Positions 6,872 to 14,375 of a stretch of DNA of 16,136 bases are shown here, piece by piece. The notes below the pieces were generated by a model. The model saw only the letters and a program-made list of their open reading frames with translations. It searched no databases and was not told where the DNA came from. The stretch comes from Candidatus Hydrogenedentota bacterium (GTDB taxonomy: Bacteria; Hydrogenedentota; Hydrogenedentia; Hydrogenedentiales; CAITNO01): assembly GCA_903922535.1 (NCBI GenBank), contig CAIXUF010001280.1:1-16136 (forward strand). The letters are read 5' to 3'. The position numbers were made by a program, and so were the translations under genes. Position 1 is the stretch's first letter. The number at the start of each line of letters is the position of its first letter.

Positions 6872-8137
6872 ATGCTGGAAATCAAAGCTTTCCGGGGATT
6901 CCGGTTTAATCCCGCCGTCACAGGCTCGCTCGACAATGTCATCACGCCGCCCTATGACGTGATTACCCCGGACGAGCGGGCGGCATTGGCGGCGGGCAGC
7001 CCGTGGAACATGGTCCATGTCATCCTGCCCAAACCCGGGCCGGACGGCGGGTCGCCCTATGACCACGCGGCGGCGGTCTTGCAGGATTGGATGGCCAAGG
7101 GCGGGCTCTGCCGCGACGACGAACCGTCATTTTACCTCCTGCGCCAGAAATTCACCGATTTGGAGGGCCTGTCCCACACACGCCGCGGTTTCTTCGCCGC
7201 GACGCGGCTGCCCGAGTCGGATGAGCGCCACATCCTCGGCCATGAGCGCACCTTCGACAAACCGGTGGCGGACCGCTACGCGCTGACCAGCGCCACCAAG
7301 ATGAGTCTGGGCGCGGTGTTTGTGCTTTACTCCGACCCGGAACGGCGGCTGGCCGCCTTTATTGCCCAGATGGAGGAACGTCCGGCGGACCTCGTTGCCC
7401 ACACCTTTGACGGCGTTCAGCAGGAACTGTGGCGCGTGCCGGCCGACCCGGAGGTGTGCGCCTTCTTCCCCGGCAAGACGCTCTACATCGCCGACGGGCA
7501 CCACCGTTTCCGCACGGCCTGCACCTACCGCGACGAGATGCGCGCGAAACTGGGCAACCCGGCAGAATTGCAGCCGTGGGACTTTGCGCTCATGGGCTTT
7601 GTCGGTTTTGAGGATGAGGGATTGCGGGTATATGCCGCGCACCGGGTGGTGAAACCCTATGACGGATTCGATTTTCACGCGTTCGCGGCCGCATTGGGCA
7701 AGTGGTTTGACGTGACGCCGACGGACGGCGATTTGCACACGCTGGTCAAGGCCGACCCCGAGGACGGCGTGTTCGGCCTTGCCGTTCACGGCCGCGGCCA
7801 GTTCCTGCTCCGGTTCCGGGGACAGCGCGAAGCGCTGCTGGGCGAGGATCGCGGCCCGGCATGGCGGGCGCTCGATGTGGCTTTGCTGCACCGGGGCATT
7901 TTCGAGCGCATCATGGGCATGCCCGAGGGTGCCGAATACGGCTACGAGAAGGGTCTCGCCACGGCGTTGGAGGCGGTCAACGGGGGTGCGGCGCTGATGG
8001 TCTTTGTGCTCAAGCCGACACGGACGACGCAGATTCGCGCCTGCGCCGAGGCCGGCGAGCCCATGCCGGAAAAGTCCACCTACTTTTTCCCGAAACTGCC
8101 CACGGGCGGTGTGCTGTACCCACTTTACGAGCCCTGA
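6872..8137 (+). CDS. DUF1015 family protein
   Basis: This 421-residue protein is full length for the DUF1015 family. Conserved marks are the N-terminal IKAFRGFRFNP followed by VITPPYDVI (residues 23-31), GHERTF (123-128) and the signature YIADGHHRFRTA (205-216), with D208, H210, H211 and R212 as likely active or binding residues. No signal peptide or membrane segment is seen, so it should be cytoplasmic. The molecular function is not established to my knowledge. The ATG at 6872 has AAGGA (6858-6862) nine bases upstream and a good promoter at 6790-6819. It ends 23 bases before the end of the convergent aminotransferase gene, with no clear terminator between. Family assignment is confident; the role is open. 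Confidence 0.9.
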   Translation: MLEIKAFRGFRFNPAVTGSLDNVITPPYDVITPDERAALAAGSPWNMVHVILPKPGPDGGSPYDHAAAVLQDWMAKGGLCRDDEPSFYLLRQKFTDLEGLSHTRRGFFAATRLPESDERHILGHERTFDKPVADRYALTSATKMSLGAVFVLYSDPERRLAAFIAQMEERPADLVAHTFDGVQQELWRVPADPEVCAFFPGKTLYIADGHHRFRTACTYRDEMRAKLGNPAELQPWDFALMGFVGFEDEGLRVYAAHRVVKPYDGFDFHAFAAALGKWFDVTPTDGDLHTLVKADPEDGVFGLAVHGRGQFLLRFRGQREALLGEDRGPAWRALDVALLHRGIFERIMGMPEGAEYGYEKGLATALEAVNGGAALMVFVLKPTRTTQIRACAEAGEPMPEKSTYFFPKLPTGGVLYPLYEP

Positions 8138-8160
8138 AACTGGGGTTTGGGGGCCGGTCT

Positions 8161-9462
8161 TTACCCGGCGAGATACTGGTCGATGGCTTCGCGCAGGGTT
8201 TTGAAGATCCAGGCGCGCTTGGTGTCGTCCGTTTCGAGCAGGGTCACGCGGAATCCGGGGTGGGCGCAGTAGAAGCCCGTCAGCGGGACCACGACGATGC
8301 CGGTGGCGCCCATGAGGTAGTAGACGAAGCGCTTGTCGTCGCTGACGTTCTTTACCAGTTCCTCGATGCGCCCGCGCACGATCGGGTCGGCGATGGGCAG
8401 GGTCTGCCTGCCGTTGAGCACGCCGTCCTTGAACATTACGGTGAGGTAGAAGGCGCCGCCCGGCTTGTTGACGATGACGGCATCGCAACCCTGAAACGCG
8501 TCCACGGCCTGGTCGGCGCGGTCGCTGAACATTTGCGCGCGCCGCGCCAGATGGGCGGGATAGCGCGCGTCGCCGAAGACGCGCGGAATGGACATCTGCG
8601 GCAGCGTGGTGGAGCAGACCTCGAGCCGTTTGGCCGCGAGCAGCGAGTCGGCAAAGGTGCCGAAGTTTTCGTCCTTCCCGCGGTTGAGGATCTCAATCCA
8701 GCCGCAGCGGCCGCCGGGCCATGGGTACTCCTTGCTGATGCCGCGCATGGCGATGGCGGGCACGTCCTGCACCCACTGGCTCATGTGGATGTGCGGCTGG
8801 CCGGGAAACACGATGTGCGAGTAGATTTCGTCCGCGATCAGGAACAGGTCATGCTCCTGGGCAATCGCCACGATCTGGTCGAGGACCTCGCGGGGCCACA
8901 CCACGCCGGTGGGGTTGTCGGGCGAAAGAATCAGGATACCCGCGATGGAGTCGTTGTACTTGACCTTGTTGCGGATGTCGTCCACATTCGGGAGCCAGCC
9001 GTTATAGGGGTCCAGATCATAGGTGACGTGGTTGTAGCCGGAGTGCGCGGCCTCGGCGGAAGAGTGCGTGCTGTAGGCCGGAGAGGGGCCCAGGATGCGC
9101 GCCTCGCGCTTGAGTTGGCCATACACCCGCGCCACGGCGTCGCCGATGCCGTTGAAGAAGATGAGGTCGTCGGGCGTAATCTGAGTGCCGCCGGCGCGGT
9201 GGTTGACAAGGTCGGCCAGGAATGCCCGCGTGTCGGGAACGCCGGCCGTGTCGCAATAGCCCCACGACGTCGTCTCATCCACCAACCCGCGCAGAATGTC
9301 GCGGATCCACGGGACGATTTGCTCGCCCTTTTCGATGGGGTCGCCGATGTTTTCCCAGGTGATGGGCTGGCCGAGGGCGCGGATCTCGCGGGCGACGGTG
9401 ACGATTTCACGGATCTCGTATTTCAGGTTGCCTGCGCCTTCGTGAACGATGCTTCTTCTCAT
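8161..9462 (-). CDS. Class I/II PLP-dependent aminotransferase
   Basis: A fold-type I aminotransferase of 433 residues when started at the ATG at 9462 (MRRSIVHEGAG), which has AAAGGA about ten to eleven bases upstream; an in-frame extension to 9549 has no support. Marks of the family are NPTG (183-186) after LILSPD, the PLP-contacting D211 and Y214 in LFLIADEIYSHI, the Schiff-base lysine K244 in RGISKEY, R252 in GGRCGW, and the carboxylate-binding arginine in HPGFRVTL near the C-terminus. It would transfer an amino group between an amino acid and a 2-oxo acid in the cytoplasm. The exact substrate (alanine, aspartate, aromatic or other) cannot be read. It has its own promoter (9579-9608) and converges on the DUF1015 gene. 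Confidence 0.92.
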   Translation of the reverse strand: MRRSIVHEGAGNLKYEIREIVTVAREIRALGQPITWENIGDPIEKGEQIVPWIRDILRGLVDETTSWGYCDTAGVPDTRAFLADLVNHRAGGTQITPDDLIFFNGIGDAVARVYGQLKREARILGPSPAYSTHSSAEAAHSGYNHVTYDLDPYNGWLPNVDDIRNKVKYNDSIAGILILSPDNPTGVVWPREVLDQIVAIAQEHDLFLIADEIYSHIVFPGQPHIHMSQWVQDVPAIAMRGISKEYPWPGGRCGWIEILNRGKDENFGTFADSLLAAKRLEVCSTTLPQMSIPRVFGDARYPAHLARRAQMFSDRADQAVDAFQGCDAVIVNKPGGAFYLTVMFKDGVLNGRQTLPIADPIVRGRIEELVKNVSDDKRFVYYLMGATGIVVVPLTGFYCAHPGFRVTLLETDDTKRAWIFKTLREAIDQYLAG

Positions 9463-9578
9463 GGTGGTCCGAGTCCTTTGCCGGTCCGCGCCGCCGAATA
9501 CACCGCACCCGCCCTGTTTCGTGGGATCCTGTAAAAAGCGGCCGACCATTCATACGGGGCGGGGGTTCAATGGGCGGT

Positions 9579-9608
9579 ATCATAGGCTTTCGACGCGTGA
9601 AATTTCAA
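9579..9608 (-). promoter_or_regulatory. Promoter of the aminotransferase gene
   Basis: Minus-strand TTGAAA (9603-9608) and TATGAT (9579-9584), each five of six to consensus, with an 18-base spacer. The leader would be about 110 bases long; I see no clear riboswitch in it. Confidence 0.55.
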
Positions 9609-9715
9609 AAACCGGCCCGAAATGCGATGACGGGAAAAGTACTTTTTGACAAACAGGCCGTCGCAGCAAGACGTGAGGAAAAATGGACAGGCACGAGGGA
9701 ACGCTTTAGTTCCCA

Positions 9716-9730
9716 TTCCCCGAAGGGGAA
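9716..9730. repeat. Perfect hairpin flanking the nested repeat (left)
   Basis: TTCCCC, GAA loop, GGGGAA; six-base stem, directly beside the left outer arm of the larger inverted repeat. Confidence 0.6.
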
Positions 9731-9731
9731 G

Positions 9732-9927
9732 AATGTGAGTAGCCGGAGGTGACCGAAGGGAACCCCCGGTATGTGAAGGTTGACGCAGCCAACCCCGCAA
9801 GCGGGTTGAATGTGACAGGACTTGGGCATGCGCGCGGGGTTCACATTCAACCCGCTTGCGGGGTTGAACATGTTGGTTCGTGCGCGATACCGGAGGTTCC
9901 CTTCGGTCACCTCCGGCTACTCACATT
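9732..9927. repeat. Nested inverted repeat of about 196 bases
   Basis: Outer arms 9732-9772 and 9887-9927 are 41 bases each and complementary at 40 of 41 positions. Inner arms 9790-9815 and 9841-9866 are a perfect 26-base match around a 25-base loop. Each arm holds smaller palindromes: CCGGAGGT with ACCTCCGG in the outer arm (one mismatch in the left copy) and AACCCCGCAAGCGGGTT in the inner arm. The whole could fold as one long hairpin or cruciform. No coding sequence is inside. It resembles a non-autonomous palindromic (REP/MITE-like) element; it could also cap the 3' end of the dprE1-rmlA transcript. Confidence 0.85.
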
Positions 9928-9942
9928 GGTCCCTGCGGGACC
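9928..9942. repeat. Perfect hairpin flanking the nested repeat (right)
   Basis: GGTCCC, TGC loop, GGGACC; six-base stem adjoining the right outer arm. It lies about 65 bases past the rmlA stop; without a T-run it is not a classic terminator. Confidence 0.6.
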
Positions 9943-10007
9943 CGAAAACATGGCCGCACAAAACCGAAGTTCATGCCAAGAATCGGCAGCGTCGCGAGCG
10001 TTCCGTG

Positions 10008-10886
10008 TCAAGTCACGACGCGCCGTTTCAGCAGTCCCCGCAGATAGGCCGCATAGGCGCTCTTGCCCATGCGGTCGCAGGCCTGCTCCACCTCCTCCTC
10101 GCCGATCCAGCCGTTGATCCAGCCGATCTCCTCCAGACAGGCGATCTTGAGCCCCTGCCGCTCCTCAATGGCCTGGACAAACTGGCCGGCCTCCATCAGG
10201 CTGCGGTTGGTGCCCGTGTCGAGCCAGGCCACACCCCGGCCGAGCACGCTCACGTCGAGCCGTCCCTGCTCCAGGTAGACCCGGTTCAAATCGGTGATCT
10301 CCAACTCGCCGCGCGCACTGGGGCGCAGTGCCCTGGCCGTCTCCACCACGTCGGGCCCGTAGAAATACAGCCCCGGCACGGCGTAGGAGCTTTTTGGGTC
10401 GAGCGGTTTTTCCTCCAGGCTTACGGCATGGCCGTTGTCGTTGAATTCGACGACGCCGTAACGCTCGGGGTCGCTCACGTAATAGGCAAAAATGAGCGCG
10501 CCCGTTTTCAGCTTGGCCGCTTTGCGCAGGTTGCCGGTGAATCCCTGGCCGTAGAAAATGTTGTCACCCAGCACAAGGCTCACCGGGCTGTCGCCGATGA
10601 ACTCTTCGCCGATGAGAAAGGCCTGCGCGAGCCCGTCCGGACTCGGCTGTTCGGCATAGGTCATCGATATGCCCCACTGCGACCCGTCGCCCAGCAGCCG
10701 CCGGAACTGGGGCAGATCATGCGGCGTGGAGATCAGCAGGATGTCGCGAATGCCCGCGATCATCAGCGCGCTGAGCGGATAGTAGACCATCGGCTTGTCA
10801 TACACGGGCAGGAGCTGCTTGCTCACCGCCACGGTGAGCGGATGGAGCCGCGACCCGGCCCCGCCCGCGAGCACGATACCCTTCAT
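10008..10886 (-). CDS. rmlA: Glucose-1-phosphate thymidylyltransferase (RmlA/RfbA)
   Basis: The 292-residue length is typical of RmlA, which joins dTTP and glucose-1-phosphate to make dTDP-glucose, first step toward dTDP-rhamnose and other dTDP-sugars. The nucleotide-binding start is [14 protein letters not shown] (residues 5-18), followed by [18 protein letters not shown] with catalytic-site K23. [14 protein letters not shown] (77-90) contacts the nucleotide, and [10 protein letters not shown] carries the metal-binding D108. Further family blocks are [27 protein letters not shown] and WLDTGT. The ATG at 10886 overlaps the previous stop as ATGA, with an AAGGAG SD eight bases upstream, so it is the last gene of the dprE1 unit. 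No rmlB, rmlC or rmlD is in the window. A palindromic element follows it. The cytoplasmic role is secure; the final sugar product is unknown. Confidence 0.97.
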   Translation of the reverse strand: MKGIVLAGGAGSRLHPLTVAVSKQLLPVYDKPMVYYPLSALMIAGIRDILLISTPHDLPQFRRLLGDGSQWGISMTYAEQPSPDGLAQAFLIGEEFIGDSPVSLVLGDNIFYGQGFTGNLRKAAKLKTGALIFAYYVSDPERYGVVEFNDNGHAVSLEEKPLDPKSSYAVPGLYFYGPDVVETARALRPSARGELEITDLNRVYLEQGRLDVSVLGRGVAWLDTGTNRSLMEAGQFVQAIEERQGLKIACLEEIGWINGWIGEEEVEQACDRMGKSAYAAYLRGLLKRRVVT

Positions 10887-11173
10887 GGAGTGTCTCCTTC
10901 TTCGTTGCTGTCCCCTGTCGCCGGTTCGCGGGTTGCGGCATATCGAGCATTCAGTTTCTTCCGCAGCTCATTCCACAGTTCGTGTTCGCGCCAGTCCTCT
11001 TCGGCGAGAGCCGGCCGCCATCCCATGGAATCCGCGAATTGAAAAAGCACGTCCAGTTGCCGCATCTTCTGCTCGGCCGTCATTAGCCGCAGTTCTTCTC
11101 TCTGGCGTTCGTTCACGGCGCGCCAGCGAGCCTGAAAGGCCAGGGCCTCTTCGCGTGTCAGGGGGTGGCTCAT
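10883..11173 (-). CDS. Small charged protein of unknown function
   Basis: From the ATG at 11173 ([13 protein letters not shown]) the protein has 96 residues; this start has TAAGGA eight to nine bases upstream, while a GTG at 11194 does not. The product is rich in Arg, Glu and Trp and predicted mostly helical ([20 protein letters not shown], then [18 protein letters not shown]), ending in an acidic tail. There is no signal peptide, membrane segment or metal motif. It is placed 69 bases after the UbiA-type gene and its stop overlaps the rmlA start by ATGA, which implies coupled translation with rmlA. I do not recognise a family with a known function; the similar pattern of small helical proteins in toxin-antitoxin or nucleotidyltransferase pairs is only a loose resemblance. 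Confidence 0.7.
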   Translation of the reverse strand: MSHPLTREEALAFQARWRAVNERQREELRLMTAEQKMRQLDVLFQFADSMGWRPALAEEDWREHELWNELRKKLNARYAATREPATGDSNEEGDTP

Positions 11174-11242
11174 GCCCGGGTTCCTTAATTCCACGGCGAT
11201 TATAACACCCGCCGCCGGCAGAAACGCCCTCCGACGCCACAG

Positions 11243-12133
11243 TCAGGTCCAGTAGAGCAAAGCGACGCAGGCGGCCATCCAGAGTCCGACGGTGGCGAGG
11301 GTGGGCCAGTCGCGGATGAGCAGGGCGCTGGGGTCGCCGCCGTGATGGGTTTCGCGAATGAGCCAGAGATACCGCGCCAGCCCGTAAAGCACAAAGGGCA
11401 GCGTCATGTAGAGCTTGTCGGTGTGGACGCGGGCGACGACCTCGGGCGAGCAGGTGTAGATGGTGTAGGTGATGAGCGCGCCGCCTGCCACGAGCAGCAG
11501 CAACTGGTCGATGAATGCGGTGTCGTAGCGGTCGAGCACGGCGCGGTGCATGCCGGCCTGCTCGTCGAGCAGGGCGATCTCGGTCCGACGTTTGCCTAGC
11601 GACAGGAGCAGCGCGAGGAAGAGCGTGCAGACCATAAGCCAGTTGGAGAAGACCACGTTGATGGCGACCGCGCCGGCCATGGCGCGGATGACGAAGCCCA
11701 GCGCCACGGTGATCACATCCACCAGGAACACGTGTTTGAGCAGCAGCGTGTAGGAACCGGTCAGCAGCAGGTAGCCGCACAGCGGCACCAGGAACTTGGG
11801 CCGGACCCACCAGCCGATGCCGGCCGCCGCGGCGACGAGCAGCACGGCCAGCACGGCCGCAACGGCCACGGATATCTCCCCCGCGGGCAAGGGCCGGCGG
11901 CGCTTGGTGGGATGGCCGCGGTCCTGTTCAAGATCGCGGATGTCGTTGAAGATGTAGGTGGCGCTGGAGGCCATGCAGAAGGCGGCGAGCGCGGCGAGCG
12001 CGTGAACCACCTCGCCGGGCTTGTTCATTTCCTGCGCGAATACGAGCGGCATGAGCACCAGCAGGTTCTTGGGCCATTGATAGAGCCGCAGCAGACGGCG
12101 TATGGTTCGCGCAATGGACACGGGATTGGCCAT
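11243..12133 (-). CDS. UbiA-type phosphoribosyl-polyprenyl-phosphate synthase (DPPR synthase)
   Basis: An integral membrane protein of 296 residues with about eight or nine hydrophobic segments, similar in length to mycobacterial Rv3806c (named ubiA there). It starts RLLRLYQWPKNLLVLMPLVF, typical of this branch. The prenyl-phosphate/metal motif is NDIRDLEQD (63-71) followed by HPTKRRRPLP (74-83), and SLGKRRTEIALL lies in the second conserved loop. The enzyme transfers 5-phosphoribose from PRPP to polyprenyl phosphate, the first committed step to polyprenyl-phosphoryl-arabinose. Its placement 19 bases after dprE2 makes this reading much more likely than a quinone prenyltransferase. The SD before the ATG at 12133 is weak, so it may depend on coupling. 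It is oriented with and almost certainly cotranscribed with dprE1 and dprE2. A separate phosphatase step is not seen here. Confidence 0.92.
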   Translation of the reverse strand: MANPVSIARTIRRLLRLYQWPKNLLVLMPLVFAQEMNKPGEVVHALAALAAFCMASSATYIFNDIRDLEQDRGHPTKRRRPLPAGEISVAVAAVLAVLLVAAAAGIGWWVRPKFLVPLCGYLLLTGSYTLLLKHVFLVDVITVALGFVIRAMAGAVAINVVFSNWLMVCTLFLALLLSLGKRRTEIALLDEQAGMHRAVLDRYDTAFIDQLLLLVAGGALITYTIYTCSPEVVARVHTDKLYMTLPFVLYGLARYLWLIRETHHGGDPSALLIRDWPTLATVGLWMAACVALLYWT

Positions 12134-12152
12134 TATGGCAGATCCGCGGCGT

Positions 12153-12920
12153 TCACAGGCTGAGCCGTTTGAAGATCACGCCGGGAATGTGGCGGATGAC
12201 GTGCATGATTCCCAGCCAGTAGCAGGGCACGTACACCACGCCGCGGCGCTTAAGGATGGCCCGCACGGCGATTTCGGCGGCACGCTGCGGGTCCGTCACC
12301 AGCCGCGCGGGCAGGTTGAGGCCCCAGGTCATCTTCGTGTCGAGGAAACCGGGCTTGATCGTGGTCACCGAAACGCCGCGCTTGTGCAGCCGGTTCTGCA
12401 GGCCGCTGAGAAAGACGCTGAGCGCCCCTTTGGCCGCGCCGTAGTGGTAGTTGCTCTTGCGGCCGCGGTCGCCGGCCACGGAGGAGACGGCGGCGAGGAA
12501 CCCGCTTCCGCGCGCCTCGAAGACTTCGGCGAAGCGCTCCAGCACGGACATGGCGCCGGTGTAGTTCACGTCAAGGCAGGTGTGTGCGACGCTGAAGTCC
12601 TTCTGGGCGTCCTCCTGTGCGGGCATCATGCCGAAACAGACCGCCACGCCGTCGGGCGGGCCGCCGAGTGTCTCGGAGCATGCGGCGACGAATCCGGGAT
12701 GGGAGCCGTAGTCCAGCGCGTCAAACGGAAGCACATGGCAGGGCCGCCCGTACCGCACGCGCAGGTCCTGCGCGATCGCTTCCAGTTCGGCCGTGTCCTG
12801 TTCAGCGAGGACCAGCGCAAAATCTTGCGCGGCAAAACGCATGGCCACGGCGCGGGCCAATGTCGAGCAGGCGCCGACGATCACCACCGATTTAAGCGAG
12901 CCGGGCGCTGTGTTAGCCAT
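12153..12920 (-). CDS. dprE2: DprE2-like SDR: polyprenyl-phosphoryl-2-keto-pentose reductase
   Basis: A short-chain dehydrogenase/reductase of 255 residues from the ATG at 12920, almost the length of mycobacterial DprE2. This start has GGAGA six bases upstream and overlaps the dprE1 stop by eight bases; the frame is open further upstream but that part lies inside dprE1. The NAD(P)-binding loop is VVIVGACSTLARAVA (12-26), with a GxxxxLA form rather than the classic TGxxxGxG. The SDR set is N119, S146 in AAVSSVAG, and Y160-x3-K164 in YHYGAAKG. With DprE1 it would complete epimerisation of polyprenyl-phosphoryl-ribose to arabinose by reducing the 2-keto intermediate with NAD(P)H. The C-terminus is hydrophobic/basic (YWLGIMHVIRHIPGVIF), consistent with membrane contact. 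The identification rests on both sequence and its position between dprE1 and the UbiA-type gene. Confidence 0.92.
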   Translation of the reverse strand: MANTAPGSLKSVVIVGACSTLARAVAMRFAAQDFALVLAEQDTAELEAIAQDLRVRYGRPCHVLPFDALDYGSHPGFVAACSETLGGPPDGVAVCFGMMPAQEDAQKDFSVAHTCLDVNYTGAMSVLERFAEVFEARGSGFLAAVSSVAGDRGRKSNYHYGAAKGALSVFLSGLQNRLHKRGVSVTTIKPGFLDTKMTWGLNLPARLVTDPQRAAEIAVRAILKRRGVVYVPCYWLGIMHVIRHIPGVIFKRLSL

Positions 12921-14298
12921 TGTGCGTCTCCGGCGCGGGCAGCGCAATGCCGGTCCGCCGCGCCAAATCCGAGTTGAGCCTGCCTTCGGGATCAACCCGC
13001 CCCAGCACGGCGCGGAATTCATCCAGCCGGGGATACATCGCGGCGATGGTCTGCGCCGAGGCCGCGGTGTCCTTGGCCAGGTACAGCCGGCCGCCGTGGT
13101 CGAGCAGGATGCGGTCCAGTTCGCCCAGGAAGGGCGCCAGGCCCGGCGCGTTGGCAATGTCGAGCGTCAGCGTGTAGCCGCGCATCGGGTGCGAAAGCAT
13201 GCCCTTGCCGCCGTCGCCGAACTTCTTGAGCACGGCGAGAAAGGAGGCGCGGCGCGCGATGCTGCATTTTTCCAGCATCACCCGCAGCCCCGCGCGGCCC
13301 TCGGGCGGGAAGGTCGCCTGGTACTGCACAAAGCCCCGCCTGCCGTACATGCGGTTCCAGTGGAGAATGCGGTCCAGCGGGAAGAAATACTTGTCGTAGT
13401 CGACAAACTTGCCCGTGACGGGCCGGTTCATCGCGTAGAAGGTCTCGTTGAAGGCGCGAATCGACAGGGGATTGAGCACGAAACCCGGAAAATCAAAGGG
13501 CACCGTGGCGTTGAACCGGTTCGGCGTGTGCAGCGGTTTCCTGGCGGGACCGCGCGGCAACTGGCCGGGCGCGGCGGGGTTGCCGCGCATGAGCACCGAA
13601 CGGCCCAGGCTCTCCGCCGTGGCCAGGCAATCCACCCAGGCCACGGAGTAGGCATAGTCCGCGTCGGTCGTGTCGAAGGCCTCCAGCGCGGCGTCGATGT
13701 TGGCGCAGCGCTGGTAGTCGGCGGAAACGTAGGCGCTGTCCACCCGGCGCAACCGCAGCCGCACCGACAGTATCACGCCCGTCAAGCCCGCGCCGCCAAC
13801 GGTAGCCCAGAAGATATCCGCATTTTCGGTGGGCGAACAGGTGACCGTGCCCAGCGCGGGCGTCCACAGATCAATGGAATCGACGAAGCTGCTGAAGGAG
13901 CCGTCGCGGTGGTGGTTCTTGCCGTGCACGTCGTGTGCGATGGCGCCGCCCACCGTGACAAAGCGCGTGCCCGGCACCACGGCCGGAAACCAGCCGCGCG
14001 GGAGAAAGACCGAGATGATCTCGGACAGGCTCACGCCGGGCTCGCACTCCAGTTCGCCCGTTTCCGGGTCGAACGCGCGCATTCGGTTCAGCCGCGTCAT
14101 GTCCACCACCGAGCCGTCGCGGTTGACCGCCGCGTCGCCGTAGCTGCGGCCCAGGCCCCGCGCAAGCACAGGTCCCGGTGCGGCGCTGTCCAACAGCGAC
14201 AGCAGCGTGTCGCGTCGCTCCGGCCGGAAGACGTGGCAGGGTGCCGGTTTGTACCGTCCCCAGCCCGCCAATGCCATGTCTTTAAAGGGTTCGTTCAC
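12913..14298 (-). CDS. dprE1: DprE1-like FAD oxidase of polyprenyl-phosphoryl-ribose
   Basis: A flavoprotein of 461 residues from the GTG at 14298, which has GAGAGG eight bases upstream; this is also the length I recall for mycobacterial DprE1. An extension to 14400 would run across the promoter and into the end of the upstream gene. FAD-binding marks are PVLARGLGRSYGDAAVN (43-59), TVGGAIAHDVHGKNHH (115-130) and WATVGGAGLTGVI (164-176). Near the C-terminus are YLAKDT (406-411, K409 matching the catalytic-site lysine) and MYPRLDEF. It oxidises the 2-hydroxyl of polyprenyl-phosphoryl-ribose; DprE2 then reduces it to arabinose. Where the mycobacterial enzyme has the benzothiazinone-reactive Cys387 (GWNICVDF), this one reads GYTLTLDI with T378. 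First gene of the unit, with its own promoter. Confidence 0.94.
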   Translation of the reverse strand: MNEPFKDMALAGWGRYKPAPCHVFRPERRDTLLSLLDSAAPGPVLARGLGRSYGDAAVNRDGSVVDMTRLNRMRAFDPETGELECEPGVSLSEIISVFLPRGWFPAVVPGTRFVTVGGAIAHDVHGKNHHRDGSFSSFVDSIDLWTPALGTVTCSPTENADIFWATVGGAGLTGVILSVRLRLRRVDSAYVSADYQRCANIDAALEAFDTTDADYAYSVAWVDCLATAESLGRSVLMRGNPAAPGQLPRGPARKPLHTPNRFNATVPFDFPGFVLNPLSIRAFNETFYAMNRPVTGKFVDYDKYFFPLDRILHWNRMYGRRGFVQYQATFPPEGRAGLRVMLEKCSIARRASFLAVLKKFGDGGKGMLSHPMRGYTLTLDIANAPGLAPFLGELDRILLDHGGRLYLAKDTAASAQTIAAMYPRLDEFRAVLGRVDPEGRLNSDLARRTGIALPAPETHNG

Positions 14299-14330
14299 AG
14301 TGAAAACCTCTCGCAATAGTTCATTTGTCA

Positions 14331-14360
14331 AGTATATACCCAAAACGCCGCATGTGGCAA
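14331..14360 (-). promoter_or_regulatory. Promoter of the dprE1-rmlA unit
   Basis: Minus-strand TTGCCA (14355-14360) and TATACT (14331-14336), each five of six to consensus, 18 bases apart. It sits in the 77-base gap between the GH2 stop and the dprE1 GTG, giving a leader of about 25-30 bases. Confidence 0.6.
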
Positions 14361-14375
14361 GAGGTTGACACGCTT

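Larger units (their letters stand above)
9463..10007. other. Long intergenic region with promoter and hairpins
   Basis: A 545-base stretch between the 3' end of rmlA and the aminotransferase start. It contains the aminotransferase leader and promoter (to 9608), about 100 bases without recognisable content, then a dense run of palindromes (9716-9942). Short open frames across it look like by-products; none has an SD plus a recognisable protein. Confidence 0.6.

Noticed and set aside
8108..8160. Possible terminator between the convergent DUF1015 and aminotransferase genes
   Set aside because: The best stem (CCTGAAAC with GTTTGGGG) has a mismatch and G-T pairs, and the T-run is only three bases.
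7127..8488. 453-codon open frame on the minus strand
   Set aside because: Antisense to the DUF1015 gene and out of frame with the aminotransferase; no family resemblance.
7861..9534. 557-codon open frame on the plus strand crossing the DUF1015 end and the aminotransferase
   Set aside because: It overlaps two well-supported genes and has a composition typical of antisense shadows.
9732..9927. CRISPR array as the explanation of the repeated GC-rich units
   Set aside because: The repeats are inverted, only two copies of each, with no regular spacers and no cas gene nearby.
9749..11042. Plus-strand open frames across the palindromes and rmlA
   Set aside because: They read through inverted repeats and antisense to rmlA; no domain is visible.
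12793..14319. 508-codon open frame on the plus strand
   Set aside because: Antisense to dprE1/dprE2 with no recognisable motif; a product of codon bias on the other strand.
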